Numbered from the stretch's first letter, positions 26,377-35,346 are shown. The stretch is DNA of 64,000 nt from Ruegeria denitrificans (GCF_001458295.1 NZ_CYUD01000010.1:1-64000); one strand, 5' to 3'. Notes: generated by a model from the sequence alone, not told the origin. A program made the numbers and translations.

Positions 26377-26787
26377 TCAGATTCCGCGATGCACATGCAC
26401 CGCACATCCCGCATGACGGACGACGCGCGATGCGGTCGATCCCAGAAAGTAGTCACTAAGGCCCGGCTTGTGCGAGCCGATGACGATGCAGTCAAAATCG
26501 TTGTTATCGGCGTAGTCTATGATGGTCCGGGCGGTGTGGCCCTTGACGATCTCGGGGCGGATATCCTGAAGCCCCTCGGTCTTTTCTTTCAAGACCCTGG
26601 TGGCGGCCCGAAAACCTTCGGCAACCATCCCTTTGTCCAGATAGGCGCTAACCGACCCCTGCGGCATCTCATAAACGTGCAGCGCGACGATCTCACCGTC
26701 CTTGGCGGTCAGCGCGCGGGCAACTTCGAGTGTGTGCTGCGAAATATCGTGATCCAACGCCATTGGAACCAGAATTTTCTTATACAT
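26377..26787 (-). CDS. Universal stress protein family protein
   Basis: This 136-residue UspA-fold protein starts MYKKILVPMALD and carries the nucleotide-binding pattern IVIGSHKPGLSDYFLGSTASRVVRHA (G-2x-G-9x-G-S type). ATG 26787 follows a GGAGGG site; an upstream in-frame start at 26820 would overlap the ADH gene. Usp genes recur inside sulfonate and TRAP operons of this group; the role in DHPS use is unknown. Confidence 0.88.
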   Translation of the reverse strand: MYKKILVPMALDHDISQHTLEVARALTAKDGEIVALHVYEMPQGSVSAYLDKGMVAEGFRAATRVLKEKTEGLQDIRPEIVKGHTARTIIDYADNNDFDCIVIGSHKPGLSDYFLGSTASRVVRHAGCAVHVHRGI

Positions 26788-26810
26788 GAATCCCTCCGTT
26801 TCTTTCGGGT

Positions 26811-27791
26811 CTATGCCCACGGCACGAGGATGATCTTCGGAGCGGCAACGACCCCATTGCGCAAGTCGCGAAACGCCTTTGCGCCTTCAGACAAGGCCCG
26901 TTCTTCAACCCAGTCCAACCCGCCCAGACGGCCATCGAAAATGGCTTGCGCAGTCTGCCGGAAATCCTCGGCCGTATAGGTATAGGTGCCGATAAAAGTG
27001 ATTTCCTGCAAGGTCATGCGACGAATATCCAGCCCTCCGGCGTCTTCACCCAGCCCGACATGCGCGATCACACCACCCGGCTGAACCAGCCCCGATGCCA
27101 GAGCACGGGTGGCAGCATAGCCAACTGCGTCGATCACCAGAGGGAAATCATCTGCCGTCTCAGTTATCACATCGAACGTGCCGTAGCTCTGCAAAAACGC
27201 CCGCCGCGTATCGTTGGGTTCAACGATCACCACGTCCTCGACGCCCATTGCAGACAACGCCAACGCAGCGGCTACACCGATGGCACCGCCACCAATTACC
27301 AGCGCCTTGCGACCCATCGCCGGATGCAGCGCCTCTAGCCCCAGCCGAACCGCGTGCCAGCTGACCGCCAGCGGCTCGGCCAGTGCGGCCTTGGCGAAAC
27401 TCACGTGCGTGGGCACTTCGACCAGATTGCTGGCGGGCATTGCGACATATTGGGCAAAGGCCCCTTCACGCGGCGGCATCGAGATGATCTGGCGGTCCGC
27501 GCACAGGTTCTCGCGCCCCGACTTGCATGCGTCACACGTGCCACAGGCCACCAGTGGATTGATGGTCACGCGCGCGCCATCGCGCGGGCCGCCTACAATC
27601 GTGCCTGCGGCCTCATGCCCAAGGATCAGCGGTGCCGGGCGGCGTGCATCGTGGCCCAGATAGGCGTGCATGTCCGACCCGCAAATGCCTGCGGCCTCGA
27701 TCCGGATAAGATGTTCGGCCTCCCGCGGCGCAGCATCCGGAACATCCCGAAACGCCACTTGTTCTACGCCTTCATAGACCAGAGCTTTCAT
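26811..27791 (-). CDS. hpsP: Zinc-dependent alcohol dehydrogenase, probable DHPS 2-dehydrogenase
   Basis: This 326-residue medium-chain dehydrogenase has the catalytic zinc site (Cys in AAGICGSDMHAY and the GHEAAG histidine-glutamate), the four-cysteine structural zinc lobe CGTCDACKSGRENLC, and a Rossmann GGGAIGVAAALAL. It overlaps the SDR gene by 4 bases. In DHPS-degrading bacteria HpsO and HpsP are thought to interconvert the two enantiomers of dihydroxypropanesulfonate through the 2-keto form. The symbol follows gene order hpsN-hpsO-hpsP, not a direct match. Confidence 0.78.
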   Translation of the reverse strand: MKALVYEGVEQVAFRDVPDAAPREAEHLIRIEAAGICGSDMHAYLGHDARRPAPLILGHEAAGTIVGGPRDGARVTINPLVACGTCDACKSGRENLCADRQIISMPPREGAFAQYVAMPASNLVEVPTHVSFAKAALAEPLAVSWHAVRLGLEALHPAMGRKALVIGGGAIGVAAALALSAMGVEDVVIVEPNDTRRAFLQSYGTFDVITETADDFPLVIDAVGYAATRALASGLVQPGGVIAHVGLGEDAGGLDIRRMTLQEITFIGTYTYTAEDFRQTAQAIFDGRLGGLDWVEERALSEGAKAFRDLRNGVVAAPKIILVPWA

Positions 27792-28549
27792 TTCGCCGTA
27801 AACCCTCCGTCAACCATCAGCACCTGCCCGGTGACGTAATCCGACGCCTTCGAGCATAAAAACAGGATCGGCCCGTCGATATCCTCCATCCGCCCGTTGC
27901 GCCGGAGACAAGTCTGGGCAGCGTTGCGTGCGGCGCGTTCGGGGTCATCGAACACTGCCTGCGTCAATTCGGTCGGGAAAAACCCCGGCCCGATGGCGTT
28001 GGCGGTGATGCCATGCGGCGACCACGCCTCGGCCATGGCGCGGGTCAATTGCCCGATCCCGGCCTTGGTGGCGCCATAGGCAATACCTCCTGGAAAGGCC
28101 CGCGTGGTTTGCAGCGAAGCAAAGTTCACGATGCGCCCCCAGCCGCGCTCCTTCATGGCAGGCACCATTGCCTGACTTAGAAAGAACGGCGCGCTGAGGT
28201 TCAGCGCAAGCGTCGCATCCCAGCCGTCGGCGGTGACATCATCCGCCGACTCGCGTGTGTTCACCCCAGCTGCGTGAATGACAATGTCTGGAGGTCCGAA
28301 CTTCGACCCGATCTGTTCCACCAATGCTTCGGTCCCGGATCGGTCGGCCACGTCTGCGACCACGGTATCGGCGTTTTCACCGATCTCGGCCTGTAGCGCG
28401 TCCAGCGCCTCAGGCCGTCGGGCCACGCCGATAACGCGCGCACCGGCGGTGGCCAGCGCATTGGCCGCGCGGCGACCAAGGCCCGAGCTGGCACCAGTGA
28501 CGCACGCCACCCGACCCGTCAGGTCAAAAAGCATTCGGAGGTCATCCAT
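27788..28549 (-). CDS. hpsO: Short-chain dehydrogenase, probable DHPS 2-dehydrogenase
   Basis: This 253-residue classical SDR has TGASSGLG at about residue 19, the NAG-type HAAGVN, and the active-site YGATK near residue 160, with VDGGFTAK at the C-terminus. Its first codons overlap the hpsN stop by 8 bases. With the adjacent zinc dehydrogenase it would racemise DHPS so both enantiomers reach HpsN. The substrate call is by operon position. Confidence 0.8.
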   Translation of the reverse strand: MDDLRMLFDLTGRVACVTGASSGLGRRAANALATAGARVIGVARRPEALDALQAEIGENADTVVADVADRSGTEALVEQIGSKFGPPDIVIHAAGVNTRESADDVTADGWDATLALNLSAPFFLSQAMVPAMKERGWGRIVNFASLQTTRAFPGGIAYGATKAGIGQLTRAMAEAWSPHGITANAIGPGFFPTELTQAVFDDPERAARNAAQTCLRRNGRMEDIDGPILFLCSKASDYVTGQVLMVDGGFTAK

Positions 28550-29849
28550 CTGCGGTCAGGTCGAACTGTTCGTCCGGGAAATACTTGGCCAGCCGCACAT
28601 CTGCGGCGCGGGCGTGCCCCTCCATCCCTTCCAGGCGCGAAATACGCGCGGTCGCTACCGCAATCGGTTTCGACCCCTCGCGCGTTGCCCGCTGCCAAGT
28701 GACGATCTTCATGTATTTATGGACGCTCAGACCGCCAGTATAACTGGCGGCCCCGGATGTCGGCAGCACGTGGTTCGTGCCCGTCGCCTTGTCGCCGTAA
28801 GAAACCGTGGTCTCCTCACCCAAAAACAACGAACCATAGCAGGTCAGGCGCTCCAGCCACCAATCCAGATCCTCGGCCTGCACGGTCAGGTGTTCTGGCG
28901 CGTATTCGTCCGAACATGCAGCCATTTCCTCGCGGTCCGAACAGACGATGACCTCGGCGTAGTCGCGCCAAGCGGCAAAGGCGTTTTCGCGGTTCAGTTC
29001 GGGCAGGTCTTCGATCAAAACCGGAACCAAATCCATCACCTGCTGCGCCAGCGACCGATCATCCGTCACCAACCAGACAGGCGAATTATATCCGTGCTCG
29101 GCCTGACTGACCAAATCAGTCGCAACCACATGCGCATCAGCACTGCCATCGGCCAGGATCAGGCTGTCGGTGGGGCCTGCGATCATGTCGATGCCGACCT
29201 TGCCGTAAAGGATGCGCTTTGCCTCGGCCACAAATTGGTTGCCCGGCCCGACAAGGATATTGGCCCGCGGCAGGCCGAACAGGCCATAGGTCATTGCGGC
29301 CACGCCCTGAACACCGCCCATGGCCAGAATGCTGTCGGCCCCGCAAATATGCGCCGCATAGACAATCGCAGGCGCAACGCCTTCGCCCGGACGCGGCGGT
29401 GAACAGGCAGTGATATGACGGCATCCGGCAACTTTGGCGGTCGTGACCGTCATGATCGCACTGGCAATGTGGCTGTAACGCCCGCCGGGCACGTAGCACC
29501 CTGCCGCATCTACCGGGATCGCCTTTTGGCCAGCGACGAAACCCGGCACGATCTCCATCTCAACGTCAGACACGGTTGCCTTCTGCGTCTCGGCAAAGCG
29601 GCGCACGTTGTCATGGGCAAAGCGAATATCCTGCTTCAGCTTTTCCGGAACCAGTGCGATGGCGGCGTCAATCTCAGCCTGTGTCATCAGCACATTGCCG
29701 TCGTATTTGTCGAACTTGGCCGCATATTCAATGGCCTTGGCATCGCCACCCGCCTCGATATCGGCAAGGATGGTCTTGACCGTTTCATGCACTTCTGACG
29801 CATGAGATTCAGGGGTCAGCGTCGCCTTTTTCAGGTAGTCACGAGGCAT
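28542..29849 (-). CDS. hpsN: Sulfopropanediol 3-dehydrogenase (HpsN type)
   Basis: This 435-residue protein is of the histidinol dehydrogenase family, with CYVPGGRYSHIASAIMT, VGPGNQFVAEAKR, IAGPTDSLILADG and EHLTVQAEDLDWW elements. Within the DHPS locus this identifies HpsN, which performs the two-step NAD-dependent oxidation of the C3 alcohol of DHPS to sulfolactate. ATG 29849 has AGGA about 10 bases upstream; a TTG at 29858 is too close to it. No other histidine biosynthesis genes lie nearby, which argues against HisD. Confidence 0.9.
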   Translation of the reverse strand: MPRDYLKKATLTPESHASEVHETVKTILADIEAGGDAKAIEYAAKFDKYDGNVLMTQAEIDAAIALVPEKLKQDIRFAHDNVRRFAETQKATVSDVEMEIVPGFVAGQKAIPVDAAGCYVPGGRYSHIASAIMTVTTAKVAGCRHITACSPPRPGEGVAPAIVYAAHICGADSILAMGGVQGVAAMTYGLFGLPRANILVGPGNQFVAEAKRILYGKVGIDMIAGPTDSLILADGSADAHVVATDLVSQAEHGYNSPVWLVTDDRSLAQQVMDLVPVLIEDLPELNRENAFAAWRDYAEVIVCSDREEMAACSDEYAPEHLTVQAEDLDWWLERLTCYGSLFLGEETTVSYGDKATGTNHVLPTSGAASYTGGLSVHKYMKIVTWQRATREGSKPIAVATARISRLEGMEGHARAADVRLAKYFPDEQFDLTADG

Positions 29850-29861
29850 AGTCAGCAAGTC

Positions 29862-31190
29862 CTATTGATAGATTTCAGGTAGCAATGTGGTCGAAACCGC
29901 AGGGACATATGCAATCAGCAAAACCACGATCAGCATTGTCAATACAAAGGGAACAGCCCGCGCGGCAATCTTCAGAATGGACTCACCTGTAATACCAGAT
30001 ACGACGAACAGGTTCAGGCCCAGCGGTGGCGTGATGAAACCCACACCCAGCGCGGTTATCATCATGATACAAAACTGAATTTCGTTCATGCCAATATTGT
30101 CCGCCAACGGTTTCAGGATGGGGGCCAGGATGACGATATTCGGCGTCGTTTCCATGACGCAGCCAGCAGCGATCAGAATGCCGATCATCAGCAGGATCAA
30201 CAGGTAAGGATCATCGGTCAGCGACGTGATCGAGGCCACGAAACCCTGTGGTACACCCATAATCGCCAGCGCCTCGGCCAAAGGAGCGGAAAAGGCGATA
30301 ATCGGAAGGATAACTCCGTTCACCTTGGCCGAGCTGACCAGCATCGAGGGGAAATCGGCCAGTGTCAGCGTGCGCAGGATAAAGCCCATGATGATGGTGA
30401 CGACCACCGCCGTGGCCCCCGCCTCGGTCGGGGTCAGACGACCCGAGAAGATACCGTAGAAGATGATGCCCGGCACGATAAAAGCGTACCAGCCGGATTT
30501 CAGCGCCTTGCCCAGATTGGCCAGCCACTCGCCCATGGTCATCATGCCGCCGCCCTCATAAGCATAGAGGCGGTTCATGATGATGTTGGTGACCAGGATC
30601 GACACCAGAATGGCCAGACCGGGGATCAACGCCGCCAGAAACAGGGTCGAGGCGGAAATGCCCAGAACCAGACCGATGATGATATAGGCGATGGATGGCG
30701 GGATCAGGATGCCGGTACAGGCCCCAGCGGCGACCAAGGCACAGGCATAGGGACGCGGATAGCCGCTTTCGACCAGACGATTGATGGTCATGCGGCCCAC
30801 TGCGGCAGCCCCCGCCGCGTCCGAACCTGAAATGGCTGCGAACATACCGCAGACCAGCACGGTGGCCGATCCAAAGCCGCCCTTGGCAAAACAGGTCAGG
30901 GCCTCGGCCACGTCCAGAAACTTGCGCGATAGCCCGGTGCGAACCAGCACGTCGCCGGTCAGGATAAACAGCGGTACGGCGGTCAGGGCAAAAGCGTCGA
31001 TGCCGGTGAACAGGCTTTCACCCACAAGGCTCAGCGGCAGGTCGCCCGACATGATCAGCATAACAATCGCCGCCGTGCCAATCGCGGCCCAGACCGGAAC
31101 CGCCAGCGCGATCAGGCCAACGAACATGATTACGGGCAGATAAAAGTCCCAGCCCAGCTCAACGGTTTGATTGAGGGAATTCCAGAGCAT
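29862..31190 (-). CDS. TRAP transporter large permease (DctM type), probable DHPS uptake
   Basis: This 442-residue integral membrane protein has about 12 helices and DctM-family landmarks such as FILTGDVLVRTGLSRKFLD, SGSDAAGAAAVGRMTI, GILIPPSIAYIIIG and TPTEAGATAVV. It is the sodium-coupled translocator of a tripartite ATP-independent transporter. It lies 11 bases after the small subunit and 12 bases before the hpsN ATG. In DHPS loci the TRAP genes are called hpsKLM; I leave the symbol blank because the letter order is uncertain to me. Confidence 0.92.
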   Translation of the reverse strand: MLWNSLNQTVELGWDFYLPVIMFVGLIALAVPVWAAIGTAAIVMLIMSGDLPLSLVGESLFTGIDAFALTAVPLFILTGDVLVRTGLSRKFLDVAEALTCFAKGGFGSATVLVCGMFAAISGSDAAGAAAVGRMTINRLVESGYPRPYACALVAAGACTGILIPPSIAYIIIGLVLGISASTLFLAALIPGLAILVSILVTNIIMNRLYAYEGGGMMTMGEWLANLGKALKSGWYAFIVPGIIFYGIFSGRLTPTEAGATAVVVTIIMGFILRTLTLADFPSMLVSSAKVNGVILPIIAFSAPLAEALAIMGVPQGFVASITSLTDDPYLLILLMIGILIAAGCVMETTPNIVILAPILKPLADNIGMNEIQFCIMMITALGVGFITPPLGLNLFVVSGITGESILKIAARAVPFVLTMLIVVLLIAYVPAVSTTLLPEIYQ

Positions 31191-31201
31191 CCTGTTTCTC
31201 C

Positions 31202-31714
31202 TCAGTCAAACAGCTTGTCGCCTTCGAAGACGGGTGTGCCGTCACGAAGGGATTTCAGATCACGCAGGAAGGATTGGATCAGACGCCAGATCATCAGCGC
31301 AAATCCGGTGGGTACCGCCATCAGGAACCAGACCTTGGACACCCGCAGCCCGTCTGTCACCGAGCCGAACTTGGCCGAGACGTGGACCGCCTCGAATGAC
31401 CAGTAAAGCGCGATGATCGCCACGACGAACATCACCAGATCACCAAAAATATACAGCAATGCCTTGGGGCGTTGCGGCAGGTAATGCATGATCACGTCAA
31501 TACGGATATGGGCGCGTTCCCTGACCGCTGCTGCGGCCCCGATCCACGCAAGATAGATGAAGGAATAACGAACGACTTCCTCACCCCAGATCGAGGAGAA
31601 CGCGAAAATCTCTCGCCGCAGAACCTCGATGGCCATCGTAATCACCAGCATCACGTAGAACACCAGCAGCAGCCAACGCTCGGCATTGCGGTCTATGTTT
31701 TGAAGAACGGTCAT
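31202..31714 (-). CDS. TRAP transporter small permease (DctQ type)
   Basis: This 170-residue protein has four transmembrane helices and the family's IWGEEVVRYSFIYLAWIGAAAAVRERAHIRID segment. The start at 31714 follows GAGGGA by 4 bases; a TTG at 31729 is read through the ribosome site. It pairs with the large permease. Confidence 0.9.
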   Translation of the reverse strand: MTVLQNIDRNAERWLLLVFYVMLVITMAIEVLRREIFAFSSIWGEEVVRYSFIYLAWIGAAAAVRERAHIRIDVIMHYLPQRPKALLYIFGDLVMFVVAIIALYWSFEAVHVSAKFGSVTDGLRVSKVWFLMAVPTGFALMIWRLIQSFLRDLKSLRDGTPVFEGDKLFD

Positions 31715-31825
31715 CGTATCCCTCGACAAAAGAGCAGCCAGGCGTCGGCCTTCTGTTGTGGGCCGGTTCAGGCCTGACTGCTAAGGATGATTGCGGGCAC
31801 ATTGGCTGCGCCCGTCGGCTTGGTA

Positions 31826-32971
31826 TTACGCGTCGTGGACGTAGTATTTGCCCTGCGTTCCGGCCGCTTCGACCAGCTTTTCAAAATTGTCCATCGTCCC
31901 GGCCAGCTCGGTCTTGAACGGGTCCCATTCCGACCGCTGATAGCCGCCGACATCTTTCCATTCGGCCAACTGGTCATCCGTTAGCGACTGGAATTGCACA
32001 CCAGCCTTGTTCAGCTCGGCCATGGCAAAGGCTCGGGCCGAAGGCACTTTGGACAGGTTCTGGTGGCTGGTCATTTCCGCCCCCCACATGATGCCTTCCT
32101 GCACGTCTGCGGGCATCGAGTTGAACCATTCCAAGTTACAGGAATAGACCTGACTGTCCGGCACCGCCTGCGTGAAGGTCACGTTGCTGAGGATGTCCTT
32201 GAACCCAAAGACATAGAGCGCACCGACCGATGGATCGAGCGCATCAGCCACACCCTGCTTGATCGCCGAAGGTGTCTCACCCCAGGCAACAGGCGTCGGG
32301 TTCGCACCAACCATCCGGTAATATTGCTGCAGCATTTTCGAGCCCGGCACGCGGAATTTCACGCCGCTCATATCGCCCGGCGTGACAATTGGATTGCCGC
32401 CCTGACGTACCGCAACAACACGCGGGTCAATCACCACATAGAACAGCGCCTTGAACCCGGCGGCCTCGACCTTGGGGTGAACTTCGTTCTTCCAGGTGTC
32501 GGAATGCACCAGATTGGTGAAGCGCTGGTTCGAACCGCACAAATACGGCATATTGATCAGGTCAACCGTGGATGCGAATGGCGCGAAGTTCGACAGCGAA
32601 TGCTGCGCGGCCTGAATGGTGCCGCCCTGCACCTTCTGTACCAGCGATCCGCCGGCACCCAGCTGACCACCTGGTGCCAGCTTTACATAAACTTTACCGT
32701 TGGTCGCGTTCTGGATGTTTTCCTTCAGGTCCAACTGCATGATCGGATAGCTGCGCGACGCGCCCAGCACATAGGCCGTGGCGATTGTCATCACATGTTC
32801 CGCTGCGTTCTCGCGTTCTTTCTCTTCTTTGGCGGTCTGCGCCGCAGCCTCGGATGACCATAGGACCCCACCTGCGCCAGCAACCAGGGCAGCGGTGAAT
32901 GCACCACTCGCGCTAAGCTTCAGGAAATTGCGGCGCTCTGCCGAGGCCAGTTCTTTTCTGTCGTCGTTCAT
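31826..32971 (-). CDS. TRAP transporter substrate-binding protein (DctP type), Tat-exported
   Basis: This 381-residue protein has a twin-arginine signal (ERRNFLKLSASGAF) followed by a hydrophobic stretch ending SSEAAAQ. The mature part has the DctP signature with GGQLGAGGSLVQKVQGGTIQ and a VKFRVPGSKMLQQYYRMVGA region that contains the conserved ligand-binding arginine. ATG 32971 follows a GGGAGGG site by 6 bases. Its place in the hps operon makes DHPS the likely ligand. Confidence 0.88.
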   Translation of the reverse strand: MNDDRKELASAERRNFLKLSASGAFTAALVAGAGGVLWSSEAAAQTAKEEKERENAAEHVMTIATAYVLGASRSYPIMQLDLKENIQNATNGKVYVKLAPGGQLGAGGSLVQKVQGGTIQAAQHSLSNFAPFASTVDLINMPYLCGSNQRFTNLVHSDTWKNEVHPKVEAAGFKALFYVVIDPRVVAVRQGGNPIVTPGDMSGVKFRVPGSKMLQQYYRMVGANPTPVAWGETPSAIKQGVADALDPSVGALYVFGFKDILSNVTFTQAVPDSQVYSCNLEWFNSMPADVQEGIMWGAEMTSHQNLSKVPSARAFAMAELNKAGVQFQSLTDDQLAEWKDVGGYQRSEWDPFKTELAGTMDNFEKLVEAAGTQGKYYVHDA

Positions 32972-32995
32972 TAATTGCCCTCCCAAGCAAAAAAG

Positions 32996-33181
32996 TCAGC
33001 CGTCGCTTTCTGCGTCGCGGTCAGCTTCCCTTTTCAGAATTGCGACAACGAACAGGATCGACGCCGCGAACAGGACCAACATCTCTCCTACGTCCCCCAG
33101 AAATGCGTTGCCCGCAAAGGCCCCCATGGCAACGTTCGCAAAATAGATGACGAACACGATGGTGGATGCGGTCAAATACAT
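32996..33181 (-). CDS. Small two-helix membrane protein at the head of the DHPS operon
   Basis: This 61-residue protein has two hydrophobic helices separated by a short loop (GAFAGNAFLGDVGE) and a charged tail (KREADRDAESDG). The start MYLTASTIVFV at 33181 has GGGAG a few bases upstream; a longer frame would run through the LacI operators. It lies 24 bases ahead of the TRAP binding-protein gene and is the first gene behind the double operator. I do not recognise a family; it could be a TRAP accessory subunit. Confidence 0.72.
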   Translation of the reverse strand: MYLTASTIVFVIYFANVAMGAFAGNAFLGDVGEMLVLFAASILFVVAILKREADRDAESDG

Positions 33182-33218
33182 TTTTGGGACTCCCTTTTGG
33201 ATTCGGTCCAATGTCATT

Positions 33219-33253
33219 TGTAAGCGCTTACATGAAAAATGCAAGCGCTTACA
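33219..33253. promoter_or_regulatory. Double LacI-type operator
   Basis: TGTAAGCGCTTACA at 33219-33232 is a perfect 14-bp palindrome. TGCAAGCGCTTACA at 33240-33253 differs by one pair. Their centres are 21 bp apart, two helical turns, so two dimers could bind the same face. The core AAGCGCTT is the usual LacI/GalR-family centre. The site lies between the DHPS operon and the divergent lacI-type gene. Confidence 0.88.
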
Positions 33254-33319
33254 TATTTGCTTTCCTTGATGCCCGGTTGAGACTAGACTTATTGGCATAA
33301 ATGAATTGCGGGTTTGAAA

Positions 33320-34345
33320 ATGTCGAAACTTGGATCAGCGCCAACATTGGATGATGTGGCCAAACTGGCCGGGGTTTCGACCGCCACCGTCTCACGTTGT
33401 CTGAATAACCCGGGACAGGTGGTAGAAGCCACGCGCCTGCGTGTTCAGTCTGCCGTGGACGCGCTGGGATATATGCCGAACTTTGCCGCCCGCGTGATGG
33501 CGGCCAAGCGGTCCTCGACGATCGGCGCAATTATTCCCACTATGGAGAACGCCATTTTCGCCCGCGGCCTGCAGGCGTTTCAGGAAGAATTGCACCAGCA
33601 CGGGTATACACTGCTGGTCTCAAGCTCGGCCTATGAACCCGAGATCGAGGAAGAGCAGATCAAAACGCTGGTCGCGCGCGGCGCGGATGGGTTGCTGCTG
33701 ATAGGACATGATCGCCACCCACGGATATACGAAAACCTTGAGCGCTGGAAAATTCCGGCCCTGGTCGCATGGTCTTACCTGCCCGATGCGCAGCTTCCAT
33801 GTATCGGTTTTGATAACCGCGCGGCGATGGCAGAACTGGCAAACCATGTGATCGGTCTGGGCCACACTCGGATCGGCGTCATCTCCGGTATCAGCGCAGG
33901 CAATGATCGCGCACGTTTGCGGATCAACGGCATACAGGATGCAGCCAGTCAGCATGGCCTGGACCCATCAGACCTGACAATTATCGAAACCCCATACGAG
34001 ATTGAAAACGGGGCCTCGGCCTTCTCAGAGGTGATGTCACAGAACATTCCACCAACTGCCGTTTTGTGCGGCAACGATGTTTTGGCCGTAGGCGCCCTGC
34101 ATCGGGCGATGGAAATGGGGCTGAATGTGCCCCGAGATATCTCGATCACCGGCTTTGACGATATCGAACTTGCACGCATTGCCACCCCAGCCCTGACAAC
34201 TGTGCATGTCCCGCATCGAGAAATGGGTCGCAGGGCAGCGTCAGCGCTGATTGGGATGCTTGAAAACCAAGCAAGCGGGCATGGAAACCCGCTGGCCACG
34301 CATATCGTCGAGCGTCAATCCCTCGGGCCGCCGCCTGACGCCTAG
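33320..34345 (+). CDS. LacI/GalR-family transcriptional regulator of the DHPS operon
   Basis: This 341-residue protein has the N-terminal helix-turn-helix TLDDVAKLAGVSTATVSRCLNN and hinge GYMPNFAARVMAAKR, then a periplasmic-binding-protein-like effector domain with IGAIIPTMENAIFARGL and the C-terminal ITGFDDIELARIATPALTTV. ATG 33320 places the DNA-binding domain correctly; TTG 33314 is an alternative. It is divergent from the DHPS operon and separated from it by the double operator, so it most likely represses that operon and itself, with DHPS or a metabolite as inducer. Confidence 0.92.
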   Translation: MSKLGSAPTLDDVAKLAGVSTATVSRCLNNPGQVVEATRLRVQSAVDALGYMPNFAARVMAAKRSSTIGAIIPTMENAIFARGLQAFQEELHQHGYTLLVSSSAYEPEIEEEQIKTLVARGADGLLLIGHDRHPRIYENLERWKIPALVAWSYLPDAQLPCIGFDNRAAMAELANHVIGLGHTRIGVISGISAGNDRARLRINGIQDAASQHGLDPSDLTIIETPYEIENGASAFSEVMSQNIPPTAVLCGNDVLAVGALHRAMEMGLNVPRDISITGFDDIELARIATPALTTVHVPHREMGRRAASALIGMLENQASGHGNPLATHIVERQSLGPPPDA

Positions 34346-35313
34346 GCCGCCTCGGTCTCCATGGTGCGAAAATCGTCTTTCAGCCAAGCATAGTTTGCGC
34401 CCATAGGTTCGGTGAAATGCTGCCGTATCAGCTTTGCCATCACCTTCTGGATCAGTTTCGACGTAGTTTCGGGATACACCTCGGTCGTGAACAAAGACAC
34501 GGTGCGCACAAAGTTCCGCCCCGGAAATGGGATGGCCTTGAGACTATCATGAAACCTCTGGGCGCGGTGGAAACAGGCAGCCGTAGTGATTGCCCAGCCG
34601 CTGCCTTCGGCGACCAGTCCGATGATCGAGTGGTTGCATTCCAGTTCAAACCGGTTGGGCAGGTTGTACTTGCTGCGGGTCAGCTGAATCTCGACTTGCT
34701 TACCGATCATAAGGTCCCGCGAATACCGGAGCAGCGGCAACTCCGCATCCGGCCTCAACAGGTCTTCGGGATCGCCTTGATAGGAATTCGGCAGGATTAC
34801 GATAAACGGATCGCGCATCAGCGGGTATTCAATCAAGCCTTCAGTCCGTTCCGGCGGTCGGGTGGCGACGCCAGCGTCCAGTTTATGTTCTTGCAGGTTG
34901 GCGATGATTTCGTGGCTGGGACGTGTGTAGTGACGGAAGCTGCATCGCGGCAGGGCTTGGGCCAGAAAGCGGAACAAATCCGGCGCGATCTGATTGTCGA
35001 AATCGTCGATCAGGGCCAGCCGCAGGTCGGTTGCATGCTGCCAGTTGCCGGACCGAATTTCAGCCTCGCCCCGTTTCAGCACCGTCAGCCCGTCGCGGAC
35101 ATAGCGCGCGAACACTTCGCCGGCAGGGGTCAAACCCATCGGACGGCGCCCGTGATCGACCAGATCGATGCCCAGCGCACCTTCAAGGCTGCGCAGGTGG
35201 TTCGAGACGGTACTGATCGACAGTCCAGTCTCGGACGCGACTTGCTGGATCGAACCTGATTTGGCCACCAGTCGGAAGACTTCCAGCCAGCGAAGGCTCA
35301 GAGATTTCGACAC
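34342..35313 (-). CDS. LysR-family transcriptional regulator
   Basis: This protein of about 323 residues has an N-terminal winged helix (LEVFRLVAKSGSIQQVASETGLSISTVSNHLRSLE) and a LysR effector domain. The start is a GTG either at 35313 (AGG upstream at usable distance) or 35322. The stop is interleaved with that of the convergent lacI-type gene inside one CTAG (34342-34345). A perfect 7-5-7 inverted repeat lies 15 bases upstream of the start, as expected for autoregulation. A related word occurs at two other promoters in the next 10 kb, suggesting it controls the FAD-GcvT, MttB and betaine transporter genes. Confidence 0.87.
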   Translation of the reverse strand: MSKSLSLRWLEVFRLVAKSGSIQQVASETGLSISTVSNHLRSLEGALGIDLVDHGRRPMGLTPAGEVFARYVRDGLTVLKRGEAEIRSGNWQHATDLRLALIDDFDNQIAPDLFRFLAQALPRCSFRHYTRPSHEIIANLQEHKLDAGVATRPPERTEGLIEYPLMRDPFIVILPNSYQGDPEDLLRPDAELPLLRYSRDLMIGKQVEIQLTRSKYNLPNRFELECNHSIIGLVAEGSGWAITTAACFHRAQRFHDSLKAIPFPGRNFVRTVSLFTTEVYPETTSKLIQKVMAKLIRQHFTEPMGANYAWLKDDFRTMETEAA

Positions 35314-35327
35314 CGCGCACACCTATT

Positions 35328-35346
35328 GTTTCGATTTCTTCGAAAC
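35328..35346. promoter_or_regulatory. Inverted repeat upstream of the LysR gene
   Basis: GTTTCGA (35328-35334) and TCGAAAC (35340-35346) flank TTTCT, a perfect 7-5-7 palindrome containing the T-N11-A LysR pattern. The GTTTCGA-TTT part recurs at 37917-37928 (reversed) and 45478-45490. Confidence 0.65.

Noticed and set aside
25642..26979. 445-codon plus-strand frame opposite comE, comD, usp and part of hpsP
   Set aside because: It spans four well-supported minus-strand genes with 4-base overlaps and family motifs, so it is a shadow frame of GC-rich coding DNA.
28542..29849. Histidinol dehydrogenase HisD
   Set aside because: The family matches, but the operon holds TRAP, comDE and dehydrogenase genes and no histidine biosynthesis genes, which fits HpsN.
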